A program made the position numbers and the translations under genes. Below the pieces are notes generated by a model. It did not search any database and was not told where the DNA came from. It saw only the letters and a list, made by a program, of their open reading frames with translations. This document shows positions 17,837 through 28,203 of a DNA stretch of 64,000 nucleotides, in pieces (within the stretch, counting starts at the first letter, position 1; each line of letters begins with the position of its first letter). Source of the DNA: Kangiellaceae bacterium (GTDB lineage Bacteria; Pseudomonadota; Gammaproteobacteria; Enterobacterales; Kangiellaceae); assembly GCA_026196875.1 (NCBI GenBank), contig JAPHTP010000106.1, forward strand, positions 27,479 to 91,478, in the 5' to 3' direction.

Positions 17837-19657
17837 TTAGTGAGCCGTAGCTTCCGTCGCTCCACGAGGAATACGCAAGCTAGCAACCATTTCTTGAACC
17901 TCTTTTGGCGGCTCTTCAGTTAAGTGGCTAACAGTGAGTGCAACGACGAAGTTAAACACCATACCAAGTCCGCCAATTGCCTGTGGCGTTATACCGAACA
18001 ACCAATTCTCCGGTTTATTTACACCAATCGGGTCAAAGAATACGCCTTTAAAATAAACGATATAGCAGAAGGTAAAGATTAAACCGGTTAACATTCCTGC
18101 AATCGCACCTTTACGATTAACGCGCTTACTAAAAATACCCAATAAAATTGCAGGGAACAGAGACGATGCTGCTAAGCCAAATGCCATTGCCACCGTCTCA
18201 GCGACCCAGCCAGGCGGATTGGCCCCCAAATACCCCGCAATTACAATGGCTACAGTTATTGCAATGCGGCCATACATTAACTCTTGTTTCTCCGAAATAT
18301 CCGGCGCAAAGGTAGTTTTCAGTAAATCATGAGAAATGGCTGCGGAAATTACTAGCAATAGCCCAGCGGCTGTGGAAAGTGCAGCAGCAATACCACCAGC
18401 AGCGATCAACGCAATTACCCATGCCGGAAGGCCTGCAATTTCGGGATTGGCCAATACCATAATGTCGCGATCAACATAAAGCTCATTAGCGAACGGCGCG
18501 CCTTTAGCTATTTCCCCCTTACCGGGGTTGGTCACAACTCTCTCTCCATATTGGCCACGGTCATCAGCAAAACTTGGTTTTTTACCTTCTATAGGATTGC
18601 CCTTGGCATACTGGATTTTGCCATCGCTGTTATGATCGTACCAAGCCAATAATCCTGAGTTTTCCCAAGTCTTAAACCAAGAAGGCATGGCGGTATATTC
18701 AGTACCTGTCACATCTTCGCCATTGATGGTATTGATTAAATTGAATCGCGCCATAGAGCCTACCGCAGGGGCTACCGTATAGAGCAATGCTATAAATAGC
18801 AAGGCATAACCTGCAGACTTACGCGCATCGGACACTTTAGGTACGGTAAAGAAGCGAACGATAACATGTGGTAAACCGGCCGTACCTGCCATCAATGCCA
18901 TGGTTAAAAAGAATAAGTTTGTAGTTGACTGGGTACCATCGGTATAAGCGGTAAATCCGAGATCGGTGACTACCTGATCAAGCTTATCCAACATATAAGT
19001 CGAGGGGTCTCCAGCCAAGGTACTACCAAACCCTAATTGAGGTAGAGGATTGCCGGTAATTTGCAACGAGATAAAAATTGCAGGCACTGTATAAGCAAAG
19101 ATTAGAACACAATATTGAGCAACTTGCGTATAGGTGATCCCTTTCATTCCCCCGAGCACAGCATAAACAAAAACGATAGCCATACCGATCATTAGACCAG
19201 TAATAATATCCACTTCAAGAAAACGCGAAAATACGATCCCAACGCCACGCATTTGCCCGGCAATGTAAGTAAACGAAATGAAGATCAGGCAAATAACAGC
19301 AACTATGCGTGCGGTTTGCGAGTAGTAACGTTCGCCGATAAATTCAGGCACAGTGAACTTACCGTATTTTCTTAAGTAAGGTGCTAGTAGCATCGCCAAC
19401 AATACATACCCTCCGGTCCAGCCCATTAGGTAAACTGAAGCGTCATAGCCTAAAAATGCGATCAAACCAGCCATCGAAATAAATGAGGCCGCAGACATCC
19501 AGTCTGCAGCAGTCGCCATACCATTAAATATTGGTTTTACGCCGCCGCCTGCAACATAAAATTCACCAGTTGTACCTGCTTTCGCCCAAATTGCAATGCC
19601 TATATAAAGTGCAAAAGAAAGACCGACGAATAGGAAAGTTAAGGTTTGTAATTCCAT
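17837..19657 (-). CDS. actP: Na+/solute symporter of the ActP type (VC_2705 subfamily)
   Basis: This 606-residue SSS-family transporter has about 13 predicted membrane segments and the typical ADWMSAASFISMAGLIAF and GGMKGITYTQVAQY core. A long hydrophilic insert (about 335-395) is usual in the subfamily that pairs with a DUF4212 subunit. It probably imports acetate or another short carboxylate with Na+ at the inner membrane. It follows the DUF4212 gene by 10 bases and precedes prpE, and is divergent from the sensor kinase gene. The acetate assignment rests on family and context; substrate range is unproven. Confidence 0.85.
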   Translation of the reverse strand: MELQTLTFLFVGLSFALYIGIAIWAKAGTTGEFYVAGGGVKPIFNGMATAADWMSAASFISMAGLIAFLGYDASVYLMGWTGGYVLLAMLLAPYLRKYGKFTVPEFIGERYYSQTARIVAVICLIFISFTYIAGQMRGVGIVFSRFLEVDIITGLMIGMAIVFVYAVLGGMKGITYTQVAQYCVLIFAYTVPAIFISLQITGNPLPQLGFGSTLAGDPSTYMLDKLDQVVTDLGFTAYTDGTQSTTNLFFLTMALMAGTAGLPHVIVRFFTVPKVSDARKSAGYALLFIALLYTVAPAVGSMARFNLINTINGEDVTGTEYTAMPSWFKTWENSGLLAWYDHNSDGKIQYAKGNPIEGKKPSFADDRGQYGERVVTNPGKGEIAKGAPFANELYVDRDIMVLANPEIAGLPAWVIALIAAGGIAAALSTAAGLLLVISAAISHDLLKTTFAPDISEKQELMYGRIAITVAIVIAGYLGANPPGWVAETVAMAFGLAASSLFPAILLGIFSKRVNRKGAIAGMLTGLIFTFCYIVYFKGVFFDPIGVNKPENWLFGITPQAIGGLGMVFNFVVALTVSHLTEEPPKEVQEMVASLRIPRGATEATAH

Positions 19658-19667
19658 GAGATTTCCC

Positions 19668-19940
19668 CTAATCGTGTACGTTATATTTTTTATCGAGTTT
19701 GTTCATCTGATGAACATAGAAAAAAATCAATGCTAAAAAAGTGTAGATGGAACCCTGCTGGGCAAACCAAAAGCCCAATTTAAACCCACCCAATCGAATT
19801 GCATTTAATTGCTCTACTAACAATACGCCGAACCCAAATGAAACGACGAACCATACCGCCAAACACCACATAACGAGTTTTATGTTGGCCTGCCAATACT
19901 TTTCATGGTTATCGTTATTATTAATCTCGTTATTGCTCAT
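19668..19940 (-). CDS. DUF4212 small membrane partner of the symporter
   Basis: This 90-residue protein has two membrane helices (about 22-45 and 58-80). The spacing and the KYWQANIKLVMWCLAVWFVVSF segment are typical of DUF4212, a small protein almost always encoded just upstream of VC_2705-type symporters and presumed to be a subunit or stabiliser. It is the first gene of the leftward operon, with GGGAGGAATTA before the ATG. A CrbR-like operator lies about 100 bases upstream, shared with the divergent kinase gene. Confidence 0.9.
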   Translation of the reverse strand: MSNNEINNNDNHEKYWQANIKLVMWCLAVWFVVSFGFGVLLVEQLNAIRLGGFKLGFWFAQQGSIYTFLALIFFYVHQMNKLDKKYNVHD

Positions 19941-20036
19941 TAATTCCTCCCGAAATAATTTAAGATAAGCTAATTAAAACTTACCCTAAGCCTAATGTGA
20001 CCATTTGAATTTATCGAAAATGAAGGGGAATTTCCT

Positions 20037-20052
20037 TTCGACTTTAGTCTAT
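20037..20052. promoter_or_regulatory. Putative CrbR-type operator between symporter operon and crbS
   Basis: TTCGACTTTAGTCTAT matches the acs/porin palindrome TTAGACTTTAGTCTAA at 14 of 16 positions. It lies 97 bases before the DUF4212 start and 111 bases before the kinase start. A looser copy of the motif (TAAGACTTGTTTGACA) follows at 20060-20075. Confidence 0.55.
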
Positions 20053-20162
20053 ACGGTTATAAGACTTGTTTGACACAACCTTAAATTATCAATACCTTTA
20101 ACAAAAACAAAGACTTAATTTTAATTAAATTTGTTAATTAAATTCTACGCTAGGATATCTCA

Positions 20163-23100
20163 GTGTCGACCATTCAAATAATAATCATTGCGTTCGCCTA
20201 TGTTTCGGTACTGTTTCTAATCGCCTATACCAGCGACAAGACAAAACCCAATGAAATATCGACCAAACGCAAGGCACTTGTGTATAGTTTTTCCTTGGCT
20301 ATTTATTGTACTTCTTGGACCTTTTACGGCGCGGTTGGCAGCGCCGCAGATACAGGTTGGGGATACCTGCCAATCTATCTCGGTCCAATACTAATTTATA
20401 CCCTGGGTTGGCCGCTTTTAAAACGATTTATTCAGGTTGGCCATGAACAAAATACGACTTCAATTTCAGATTTTATTGCGACACGCTACGGAAAATCACA
20501 AAGTATCGCGGCGATCGTCACGATTATCGCACTTATTGCGATCATCCCATATATTGCGTTGCAGCTTAAAGCAATCACTATGAGCATTGAAGTTTTTGAT
20601 GCACAACAAAATTTATTCTCAGAACGATATATCAGTGCTTTTTATATCACCATTATGTTAGTAGTTTTCTCGATATTATTTGGAACGCGTAATATCGATG
20701 TCACTGAGCACCAATACGGAATGATGAATGCTATTGCATTTGAGTCTGTGGTCAAGTTAATCGCATTTTGCGCTGTTGGGCTTTTTGCTCTTTTCAGTTT
20801 GTTCGATGGCCCCACCGATCTATTCAATCAGATAGCGAAAAATGAAGCTTTAAAACGCATGTGGTTTTCTAACATTGATTGGGAAAACTTTGTTACTCAA
20901 ACCATTCTCGCCGCTTGCGCGATCTTTTGTTTGCCACGACAATTTCACGTTTCAGTGGTCGAGTATCACCAGAAAAAAGACCTACAATTTGCCCGTTGGA
21001 TTTTCCCCAGCTACTTGCTTTTGATTTCATTGTTCGTTATTCCGATTGTTATCGCAGGTATGCAACACTTTAGCAACGCCTCGGTTAGCGCAGACACATT
21101 TATTCTGGCTCTACCTTTGTCCGAAAATCAGAACTCGCTAAGTGCGCTAGTTTTTATTGGTGGCTTATCTGCAGCGACAGGTATGGTAATTGTGGCAACT
21201 GTAGCTCTAAGCACGATGGTAAGCAACGATTTAGTTTTACCGCTGTTATTAAAGCGCGCAAAGTCAGAAAGTTTTAAAAATAAACAATTTGCACGACAGA
21301 TGATTTTAACCCGGAGAATCATTATTGCTGTGTGTTTGTTTCTGTCGTATGGATTTTATCGGCTCATTGATAAAAGTCAGTCACTCGCGTCTATTGGTTA
21401 CCTTTCTTTTACTGCAGTTTTACAGTTCGCCCCAGCTTTGTTTATCGGTTTGTTTTGGGGGCGAGCAAACAGTTATGGTGCGATTGCGGGGCTACTCACA
21501 GGTATAGGTTGCTGGTTTGTAGTAACCTGGGTTCCAAGTATAGACGGTGCCAACTTACTATCTGATGTAAATAGCTATACCGGATTTTCGATCCTCACTG
21601 AGTCATTATTTATTTCATTAGCGCTGAATATTTTAGCCATTGTCATCGTATCCCAAATTACGGAGCAGGGTTTAACCGAAAAAATTCAGGCTTATGCATA
21701 CACTCGCTCTCGACCTAAAGAAATTAAAGCGAACAAACCAATAAAAGAGAGCCGCCAATTACTTGTGAGAGATCTGAAAAGCCTTGCCGCAGCAATTGTA
21801 GGCAGCGAACGAATGGTCGCTACATTTGAAGCTTTCACAACCAGTCAGGCACTGCCACCAAAAGACACGGATACTGCGAGTCAAGAACTGGTAGCACATA
21901 CTGAAAAAGTACTTTCATCTGCGATTGGGGCACCATCGGCCAGAGTCGTACTTTTATCGGCATTAAAAGACAAAGGAATAAACGTCGATGACGTAATCAG
22001 CTTGTTAAGTTCAACCTCTCAAGCATTAAAATTTAATCGCCGCCTGATTGATTTGACATTGGATAATATCACTCAAGGGATCAGCGTAAGTGATCCTCAA
22101 AAAAATATCGTCGCGTGGAACGATAGTTATGAGCGACTTATGAATTATCCAAAAGGATTGTTGCAAATAGGTATGCCGATTGCAGATTTAATTCGCTATA
22201 ATGCCGAGCGAGGCTTTTGCGGCCCCGGAGAAATAGAAGAGCATATTCAAAAACGCTTAGCTCACCTTGAATCAGGATTAAGTTATCGTTTCGAAAGAGA
22301 AAGAAACGATGGTGTTGTTTTAGAAATTGTTGGTAATCCTCTTCCGCAAGGCGGCTATGTTACAACTTATACCGATATTTCGGAATACAAAGCAATTCAA
22401 AACGCGCTAAAGGACAATGAAAGAAAAACAGCGCTCTATACAGATAACTCCCCCGCTCTTTTAGCATATCTAGATAAAAACTTAATCTACCGTTTTGTCA
22501 ATAAAGCCTTTGCTAACAGTTTAAATATGTCAAAGGATCAAATTTTAGGAAAGCCCGCCAAACAAGTTCTGTCCAAAGAAGAAATGGCATTCAAGCGAGA
22601 ATATGTTGAAGCGGCTTTGCAAAATAACAAGCAGCAATTTGAGTACGCAGCTAAAGGAATAGAATCAAAATACTATCTTGTTACTTACATCCCCAATGTA
22701 AGCGATCAAGGGGATGTCACCGGTCTGTATACCATTTCTCAAGATATTTCTAATCGCCGTAAGGCAGAGCTAGCACTTAAGGAAATTAATATTACGCTAG
22801 AGCAAAGAGTAACCATGCGAACTGATGAGCTTCACTCAACCGTAAAGGCATTAGAAATCGCCAAGCAAGAAGCGGAAAAAGCTAATCAGAGTAAGTCTCG
22901 TTTTCTCGCTGCTGCAAGCCATGACTTATTGCAACCATTCAACGCAGCGAGACTTTTTGCAGAAATGCTAAAAAATGAATCTAGTGAAATGTCTGAAACC
23001 CAAGCTGAATTGATCAAAAAAACCGACCAAAGCTTGACCGTAGCTGAGAATATTATTCGTTCACTGGTAGATATATCTAAGCTAGATAGTGGCACTATCC

Positions 23101-23987
23101 ACCCCAAAATACGCACTATTGATATTTTTGATGTAGTCGAATCTATAAAACGACAGTTCGCTGGTTTCGCAGTTAAAAAAAATTTGAAGTTCAAAGTTCA
23201 CAATCGACACGCGCTGATTAAAAGTGACCCAGAACTGCTTCATCGAGTGTTGCAGAATTTTGTTAGCAACGCAATTCGATACACCGACTTAGGCGGTGTA
23301 TTACTAGCGGTAAGGCTTAGGTCAAACCTCGTAGAAGTAAGTGTATTAGATACCGGGATCGGCATTCGAGAAACAGACCAAAAAGACATTTTTAATGAGT
23401 TTAAGCGCATAGCTGACCCAAAACTAAAAAACACTGAATCAGGTTTAGGCTTAGGTTTATCGATTAGCGAAAGAATTGCAGCTATTTTAAATCACTCAAT
23501 TAATCTGAAATCTGTTTATGAAAAGGGAAGCAACTTTAGTCTAACCATAAAGCTATCAAATCAAGTTCTACAAACTGAAAAACATTCAATAGTTTCATCA
23601 GGAAAACTTTTAGATGTGCTCGCAGGCGTAAAAGCGTTGTGCGTTGACAATGAACAACAAATTATAGATGCCATGACTATGCTGCTAACACGCTGGCAAT
23701 GCGATGTACGAAGTGCTAAGTCAGCACTTGAAATTGAAGACATATTGAATGAAGGATTTATTCCCGACATTATGCTGGTAGACTATCAACTTGACCATGG
23801 CAGAACTGGCCTCGAATTTATCACGGAAATTCGGCAAAAAACAGGAATTGAAATTCCTGCAATAATTGTTACCGCAAATCACTCTCGCGAATTGGAAGAG
23901 GAATTAAAGGAGCAAGATATTAAACTGTTACATAAACCAGTTAAACCCGCCGTATTAAGAGCAACCATGAGTAATGAGCTTAGATAA
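20163..23987 (+). CDS. crbS: CrbS-like hybrid histidine kinase with Na+/solute-symporter domain
   Basis: The 1274-residue protein begins with an SLC5/SSS transporter-like membrane domain (about 1-500). Two PAS-type segments follow (about 630-745 and 760-880), then a HisKA domain with ASHDLLQP (His near 920), an ATPase domain (NFVSNAIRY, DTGIGI, GLGLGLSISE) and a C-terminal receiver (MLVDYQL, Asp near 1207; LLHKPVKP). This architecture is that of CrbS/MxtR, the sensor of the acetate switch in Vibrio and Pseudomonas that controls acs. It is divergent from the actP operon, and a LuxR-type partner lies at 35531-36226. The start is a GTG with AGGAT upstream. It might sense or even transport the substrate through its symporter domain. 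Confidence 0.88.
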   Translation: MSTIQIIIIAFAYVSVLFLIAYTSDKTKPNEISTKRKALVYSFSLAIYCTSWTFYGAVGSAADTGWGYLPIYLGPILIYTLGWPLLKRFIQVGHEQNTTSISDFIATRYGKSQSIAAIVTIIALIAIIPYIALQLKAITMSIEVFDAQQNLFSERYISAFYITIMLVVFSILFGTRNIDVTEHQYGMMNAIAFESVVKLIAFCAVGLFALFSLFDGPTDLFNQIAKNEALKRMWFSNIDWENFVTQTILAACAIFCLPRQFHVSVVEYHQKKDLQFARWIFPSYLLLISLFVIPIVIAGMQHFSNASVSADTFILALPLSENQNSLSALVFIGGLSAATGMVIVATVALSTMVSNDLVLPLLLKRAKSESFKNKQFARQMILTRRIIIAVCLFLSYGFYRLIDKSQSLASIGYLSFTAVLQFAPALFIGLFWGRANSYGAIAGLLTGIGCWFVVTWVPSIDGANLLSDVNSYTGFSILTESLFISLALNILAIVIVSQITEQGLTEKIQAYAYTRSRPKEIKANKPIKESRQLLVRDLKSLAAAIVGSERMVATFEAFTTSQALPPKDTDTASQELVAHTEKVLSSAIGAPSARVVLLSALKDKGINVDDVISLLSSTSQALKFNRRLIDLTLDNITQGISVSDPQKNIVAWNDSYERLMNYPKGLLQIGMPIADLIRYNAERGFCGPGEIEEHIQKRLAHLESGLSYRFERERNDGVVLEIVGNPLPQGGYVTTYTDISEYKAIQNALKDNERKTALYTDNSPALLAYLDKNLIYRFVNKAFANSLNMSKDQILGKPAKQVLSKEEMAFKREYVEAALQNNKQQFEYAAKGIESKYYLVTYIPNVSDQGDVTGLYTISQDISNRRKAELALKEINITLEQRVTMRTDELHSTVKALEIAKQEAEKANQSKSRFLAAASHDLLQPFNAARLFAEMLKNESSEMSETQAELIKKTDQSLTVAENIIRSLVDISKLDSGTIHPKIRTIDIFDVVESIKRQFAGFAVKKNLKFKVHNRHALIKSDPELLHRVLQNFVSNAIRYTDLGGVLLAVRLRSNLVEVSVLDTGIGIRETDQKDIFNEFKRIADPKLKNTESGLGLGLSISERIAAILNHSINLKSVYEKGSNFSLTIKLSNQVLQTEKHSIVSSGKLLDVLAGVKALCVDNEQQIIDAMTMLLTRWQCDVRSAKSALEIEDILNEGFIPDIMLVDYQLDHGRTGLEFITEIRQKTGIEIPAIIVTANHSRELEEELKEQDIKLLHKPVKPAVLRATMSNELR

Positions 23988-24136
23988 GATGGTAGCGTCG
24001 AGCCAAGAGTGAAAATATTTTCGCGCAACAGTAACTTTAATAATCAAAACGATCCTTTAATCCACCATATCTCTTTCAACTGCTATACTTTTAATACCTA
24101 AACGACCAGTCAAACAACTTGGCAATCAAGCGCTTA

Positions 24137-26062
24137 ATGAATCGAACGCAAATAGTACTCATATTGTTTAGCCTACTATTTTCTCATCTAACATCAGCCT
24201 CTGATGACAATATTGCTGGCTTGAGTCTTGAAGACTTGTTAAAAACCAAGGTCTATACCAGTTCCAAACAAACCGAAGAAATAACCGTAGCCCCAGGAAT
24301 TATTAGCTTAATCACACAGCGGCAGATAGAAGCATACGGAGCAGATAATCTCCTTCAGCTGCTAGACAGGGTTTCAAGCTCGTATGCATTAGGCTCGTAT
24401 CTTTTTCCGCAAAATGTTCTTTCTTTACGAGGAGACCTTGCTTCTCATTTTAATAATCATGTGCTTTTACTTATCGATGGCCGCCCTATACGTGAAAGCC
24501 TTACCGGGGGCGTTGATATCGCCGTTTACCTTAGCTTTCCGATCAATAGTATCTCACATATCGAGGTCGTTCGAGGTCCAGGCTCTGTGCTGTACGGTAC
24601 TAATGCTTTTGCCGGCGTAGTGAATATTGTCACTCTTCAGTTGAGAAATGAACGGACAGAAATTAGTATTGGTGCCGGAGAATTCAGTGGAAAATCGCTG
24701 TCAATACTAAACCAAAACGATGTTAATGATCATCACCTTACCTTTGGGCTCCAGTACCACAAAGACGATGGTTGGTCGTTTGAATCCTTTGATGAAACTG
24801 GACAACAGGTTGATGAAGATTATGCTCAAAATAACCTGGGCGCCAACTTTAAATGGCATTTTAATGAATGGCAACTATCTGCGTTTTACGGTCAAAGCGA
24901 GCAAACTAACCTAGGTGCAATTCCTATTATCAGCCTGGGCCTACCAAACAAAGCTGTTGATACCAGCCGCGGATTCATCGATTTACAATATGAAAAACAG
25001 GTTTCTGATGCCTGGTATTCTAGTTACAACTTAACCTACAACCAGTTTAGTGAAATGATTGACGTAGCTGGTTCTCCGTTTGACGGGAAATCTAGCGACT
25101 GGCTACTTGAAACTAACCAGCGATTTAACTTGTCACCCGAATGGCAATTACTTACCGGCGCAAGTATATATAACCAAAATGGAAGAGCTATTCAAGCTGA
25201 AAGCTACGCGGTACCCAAATATAATGAAACATGGTATCGAGCTTTTGCAGAGTTCACCTGGTTATCGGATGAAAATAGCAGACTGGTATTAGGTACCCAA
25301 GCTAACAAACCTTATGGTATTGATTGGGAGTTTGTTTCTCGAGCTTCTTTTATTTATAACTTTAAACCCAATTGGGGATCCAAGATACTCTATGGCGAGG
25401 CTTTTCGCTCTGCATTTGAAATTGAAAATGCGCTTAATGCACCTGGCGTGTTAACCGGCAATCCTGACTTAACGCCGGAAAAAATTGCGACAACGGATCT
25501 TCAGATTTTTTACCATCGACCTGGCGCTAGTTTTTCGATTACCTATTTTCAATCGAAACAAACAGACTCAATTACACGAACAGCTATACCAAACTCTTCA
25601 GCGAGTACCTATATCAATGCGGGCGAGCTAAAATTCAAGGGAGTTGAATTGGAGTTTAACTATCATGTAAACCAACACTTTAATCTTGAAGGAAGCATTA
25701 GCCGACAGGAAAACCGCCTTAATAATAACCAAGAAAACACCACATTGGTTCCACAAAATATAGCAAAGCTAGGTTTGATCTGGCATCCGTTGGAAGATTG
25801 GCGAGTAGGCTTTCATGCAAATCATTTCTCAGCCGCCCAGGAATGGCCAGCAGCTAACGAACAAAACCCTAAAGCGGACGCTTTTACATACTCGACACTT
25901 AAGCTCAATTACCGCATTAGTGGGTCGGCTGAACTAGATTTCTTTGCGGACAACTTATTTAACGAAACCATCTATTACCCCGAGTTCTCAAGGCGAAGAC
26001 TAAATACTTTACCTGGTAGAGCAGAACGCCATTGGTGGGTCTTTTTATCGATGAAGTTTTAG
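24137..26062 (+). CDS. TonB-dependent outer-membrane receptor 2
   Basis: The protein has about 641 residues: a signal peptide (MNRTQIVLILFSLLFSHLTSA), the motif IAGLSLEDLLKTKVYTSSK, a plug with VLSLRGDL, HIEVVRGPGSVLYGTNAFAG, and a barrel ending WVFLSMKF. I place the start at the ATG at 24137. A TTG six codons upstream is also possible, and neither has a clear ribosome-binding site. A TATACT -10-like box lies at 24084-24089. It converges on a periplasmic binding protein gene with one base between the stop codons. Substrate unknown; the relatively short barrel resembles cobalamin/ferric-catecholate-type receptors only in a general way. Confidence 0.88.
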   Translation: MNRTQIVLILFSLLFSHLTSASDDNIAGLSLEDLLKTKVYTSSKQTEEITVAPGIISLITQRQIEAYGADNLLQLLDRVSSSYALGSYLFPQNVLSLRGDLASHFNNHVLLLIDGRPIRESLTGGVDIAVYLSFPINSISHIEVVRGPGSVLYGTNAFAGVVNIVTLQLRNERTEISIGAGEFSGKSLSILNQNDVNDHHLTFGLQYHKDDGWSFESFDETGQQVDEDYAQNNLGANFKWHFNEWQLSAFYGQSEQTNLGAIPIISLGLPNKAVDTSRGFIDLQYEKQVSDAWYSSYNLTYNQFSEMIDVAGSPFDGKSSDWLLETNQRFNLSPEWQLLTGASIYNQNGRAIQAESYAVPKYNETWYRAFAEFTWLSDENSRLVLGTQANKPYGIDWEFVSRASFIYNFKPNWGSKILYGEAFRSAFEIENALNAPGVLTGNPDLTPEKIATTDLQIFYHRPGASFSITYFQSKQTDSITRTAIPNSSASTYINAGELKFKGVELEFNYHVNQHFNLEGSISRQENRLNNNQENTTLVPQNIAKLGLIWHPLEDWRVGFHANHFSAAQEWPAANEQNPKADAFTYSTLKLNYRISGSAELDFFADNLFNETIYYPEFSRRRLNTLPGRAERHWWVFLSMKF

Positions 26063-26063
26063 A

Positions 26064-27362
26064 CTAGGACTCAGGACACCTGTCGCCGTAAAACTGATGG
26101 AAAGATTCCACCTTATTCACTACGTATCTATTGTCACCATGCTCATCAAAGTTAATCTTGCCACTCTGTCCAACAAATCGATAAGATGAGTTGGCAGAAA
26201 CGATCACAGGCCAAGTGTTAGCTGAGATGACAGGGCCATCAAGAGACGATACTTTTCTTATTGAGCTATTTAATGCTGAACCAAACTTCTGTTGGTAGGA
26301 AAGTGCTGCGCCTAACAAGTAAGTAATATCATAGACATAGGCCGCAGTGTAGGTAGCGACTTGAGTGTTAAGTACCTCTTCTACTCCTGCCAATATAGCG
26401 GGCCTTTTATTGTGTTGATACGGAACAGACGCAAAGACACAGAGTTCGCGTCCTTTGGTAACGCTTTTGAGAGACTGCTTTTGGCTCGCATGTTCAGCAA
26501 AAATAATATAAGGAAGGTTTGACTCCCAATATTTTGTGAGCTGGGAAACAACGAGTTCGCTTTGATTATAAATGAGGGGTAAGAATACCGCGCGTACCCT
26601 CTGTTCTTTTAAGCGCTTGATTTCATTCTTAAGATCAAAATTTTGATAATTAACGAATCCGCTCATCGGATACTTCAATAAGATATCTCCGCCGCTACGA
26701 CTAAATGTATGCTCCACATGTTCAGTAATTTCATTACCAAATACATCTCTTTGGTAAAAGATACCCAGCTTTTTGATTTTGCGTTTTTCCAAAAAACCGG
26801 TAATTACATCGGCTAACTGCGCATTTCTGGCTGTCACACGAAAAACGCGATCTTCATCATCTAGGTGGGTTATTGCGTTAGCGTTAGCCGCAGGCAACAA
26901 CATAGGCAGTTTTAACTGTTTTGTGATCACGTCAAATAAGTCGATAGACTGTTTGGATGTAAAAGGTCCGATAATGGCTTTTATTTGATAGTCATCTACC
27001 ATTTGCTTTACTAACAACGCCAGATTCTCTCGGTCGAAATGATCATCGGCAACAATTACTGATAGTCGCTTCCCCCCAATACCACCTTTCTTATTAATCT
27101 CTTTGGCCGCAATCCTCGCAGCAGCAATAACCTCTACACTTTGCTCCCTTTCAAATGAAAGCGGCGCTATCAAAGCAATATTTATCGAATCTTTTGTTGG
27201 CGGATTAGTTTTTGAAAAATAGAGCTTTGATTTATTTCTTTGATTGATATTTACATGCATTAATTCTTGCAGAGATAATGAAAGAAGCTCAGATTCAGCA
27301 GAAAGGCAGGCAGACCAAAGTGCCCCTAAAAACAATATTGACTTGAGAATAGAGACTCTCAT
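26064..27362 (-). CDS. Periplasmic type-1 binding protein with receptor-like N-terminal motif
   Basis: The 432-residue protein has a signal peptide (MRVSILKSILFLGALWSACLSA). The receptor-like motif LLSLSLQELMHVNI follows, then a linker, then a Leu/Ile/Val-binding-type (PBP1) domain starting near residue 57 (INIALIAPLS, AARIAAKEINKKGGIGGKRL, AIIGPFTSKQ, GIFYQRDVFGNEI). No permease or ATPase genes for an ABC importer are nearby, so it may act as a sensor or chaperone-like binder and not in uptake. It lies tail to tail with TonB receptor 2. The motif shared with all three receptors is unusual for a binding protein. Confidence 0.8.
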   Translation of the reverse strand: MRVSILKSILFLGALWSACLSAESELLSLSLQELMHVNINQRNKSKLYFSKTNPPTKDSINIALIAPLSFEREQSVEVIAAARIAAKEINKKGGIGGKRLSVIVADDHFDRENLALLVKQMVDDYQIKAIIGPFTSKQSIDLFDVITKQLKLPMLLPAANANAITHLDDEDRVFRVTARNAQLADVITGFLEKRKIKKLGIFYQRDVFGNEITEHVEHTFSRSGGDILLKYPMSGFVNYQNFDLKNEIKRLKEQRVRAVFLPLIYNQSELVVSQLTKYWESNLPYIIFAEHASQKQSLKSVTKGRELCVFASVPYQHNKRPAILAGVEEVLNTQVATYTAAYVYDITYLLGAALSYQQKFGSALNSSIRKVSSLDGPVISANTWPVIVSANSSYRFVGQSGKINFDEHGDNRYVVNKVESFHQFYGDRCPES

Positions 27363-27429
27363 ATAAAAATCATATTGGTTACGAAGAAATTTAAATATAG
27401 TATTGATCTAATTATAGGTGCTACTGGCG

Positions 27430-27978
27430 TCATTTGGTAATTATGTGCACTTCCTGCATATGGTTCATAAAATGTAAAACGTGGGCTAGCTCATATTCCG
27501 ATTTAGTTAGCTCACCGTAGGCAAAATGAGGCTGTAATCCCCCTTGATGAGCTTTAAATCGGGCGATAGCTAACTCCAACTTAGCTATGGAAGTATTAAC
27601 CGCTAATCCTTTGGGGATTGTTTCTGCACCGGGAATGGCTTCATCCAATCCGTGGCTCATAGTCCCCGTCCGGGCAAACGCCTTAAATGCAGTAGCGCCA
27701 ACTGTTGATTTGAACAAATCTGATTTGTGTTCCGGATATCCTTCAATCGATAGCTCAATACTTTGCGTTATGTGCGCCAGAATAGTAGGAACATCCCAGC
27801 GGCCACTACTTGAAACTTGTGACACTTTCAAAATATCTAAAATCTCGAGTGTTTCGGAAAAATTTAGCTTTGTAAAATTGGGCTCACCGTTTAACCACCA
27901 GAGGCCGCCTATCGGTACACTAACTCCAATCCCATAAAGCCCTATTTTCTTAATCAATTGACGTCGCTTATGATCCAA
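27430..27978 (-). CDS. DUF1569 family protein with twin-arginine-like leader
   Basis: The 182-residue protein starts MDHKRRQLIKKIGLYGIGVSVPIGGLWW, a twin-arginine-like export signal or anchor. The rest resembles DUF1569, a relative of the DinB/YfiT four-helix fold. The segment DVPTILAHITQSIE holds one conserved His and the C-terminal ELAHVLHFMNHMQEVHI holds others, fitting a metal site. The biochemical role is unknown. It lies between the binding protein and receptor 3 and is transcribed away from the latter. Confidence 0.7.
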   Translation of the reverse strand: MDHKRRQLIKKIGLYGIGVSVPIGGLWWLNGEPNFTKLNFSETLEILDILKVSQVSSSGRWDVPTILAHITQSIELSIEGYPEHKSDLFKSTVGATAFKAFARTGTMSHGLDEAIPGAETIPKGLAVNTSIAKLELAIARFKAHQGGLQPHFAYGELTKSEYELAHVLHFMNHMQEVHIITK

Positions 27979-28203
27979 AGTAATTCCCAGCTTAAAGTCA
28001 GTGGTATGTCACTTTATATCATAAGAACCCAGCTAGCTCGACGTATAAACGGTTAAAAGTAGCATCTAAGCAGTCCCCTGAATTCATCCTAATTACTTAA
28101 TTTATTTAATAATTTCGCAATATCACAACTTGAAATAACTGCTTCGTAAACTATATTTAGCTAACTACAAACCGAAAAATCGTCGTATTTAGGGAACAAT
28201 TGT

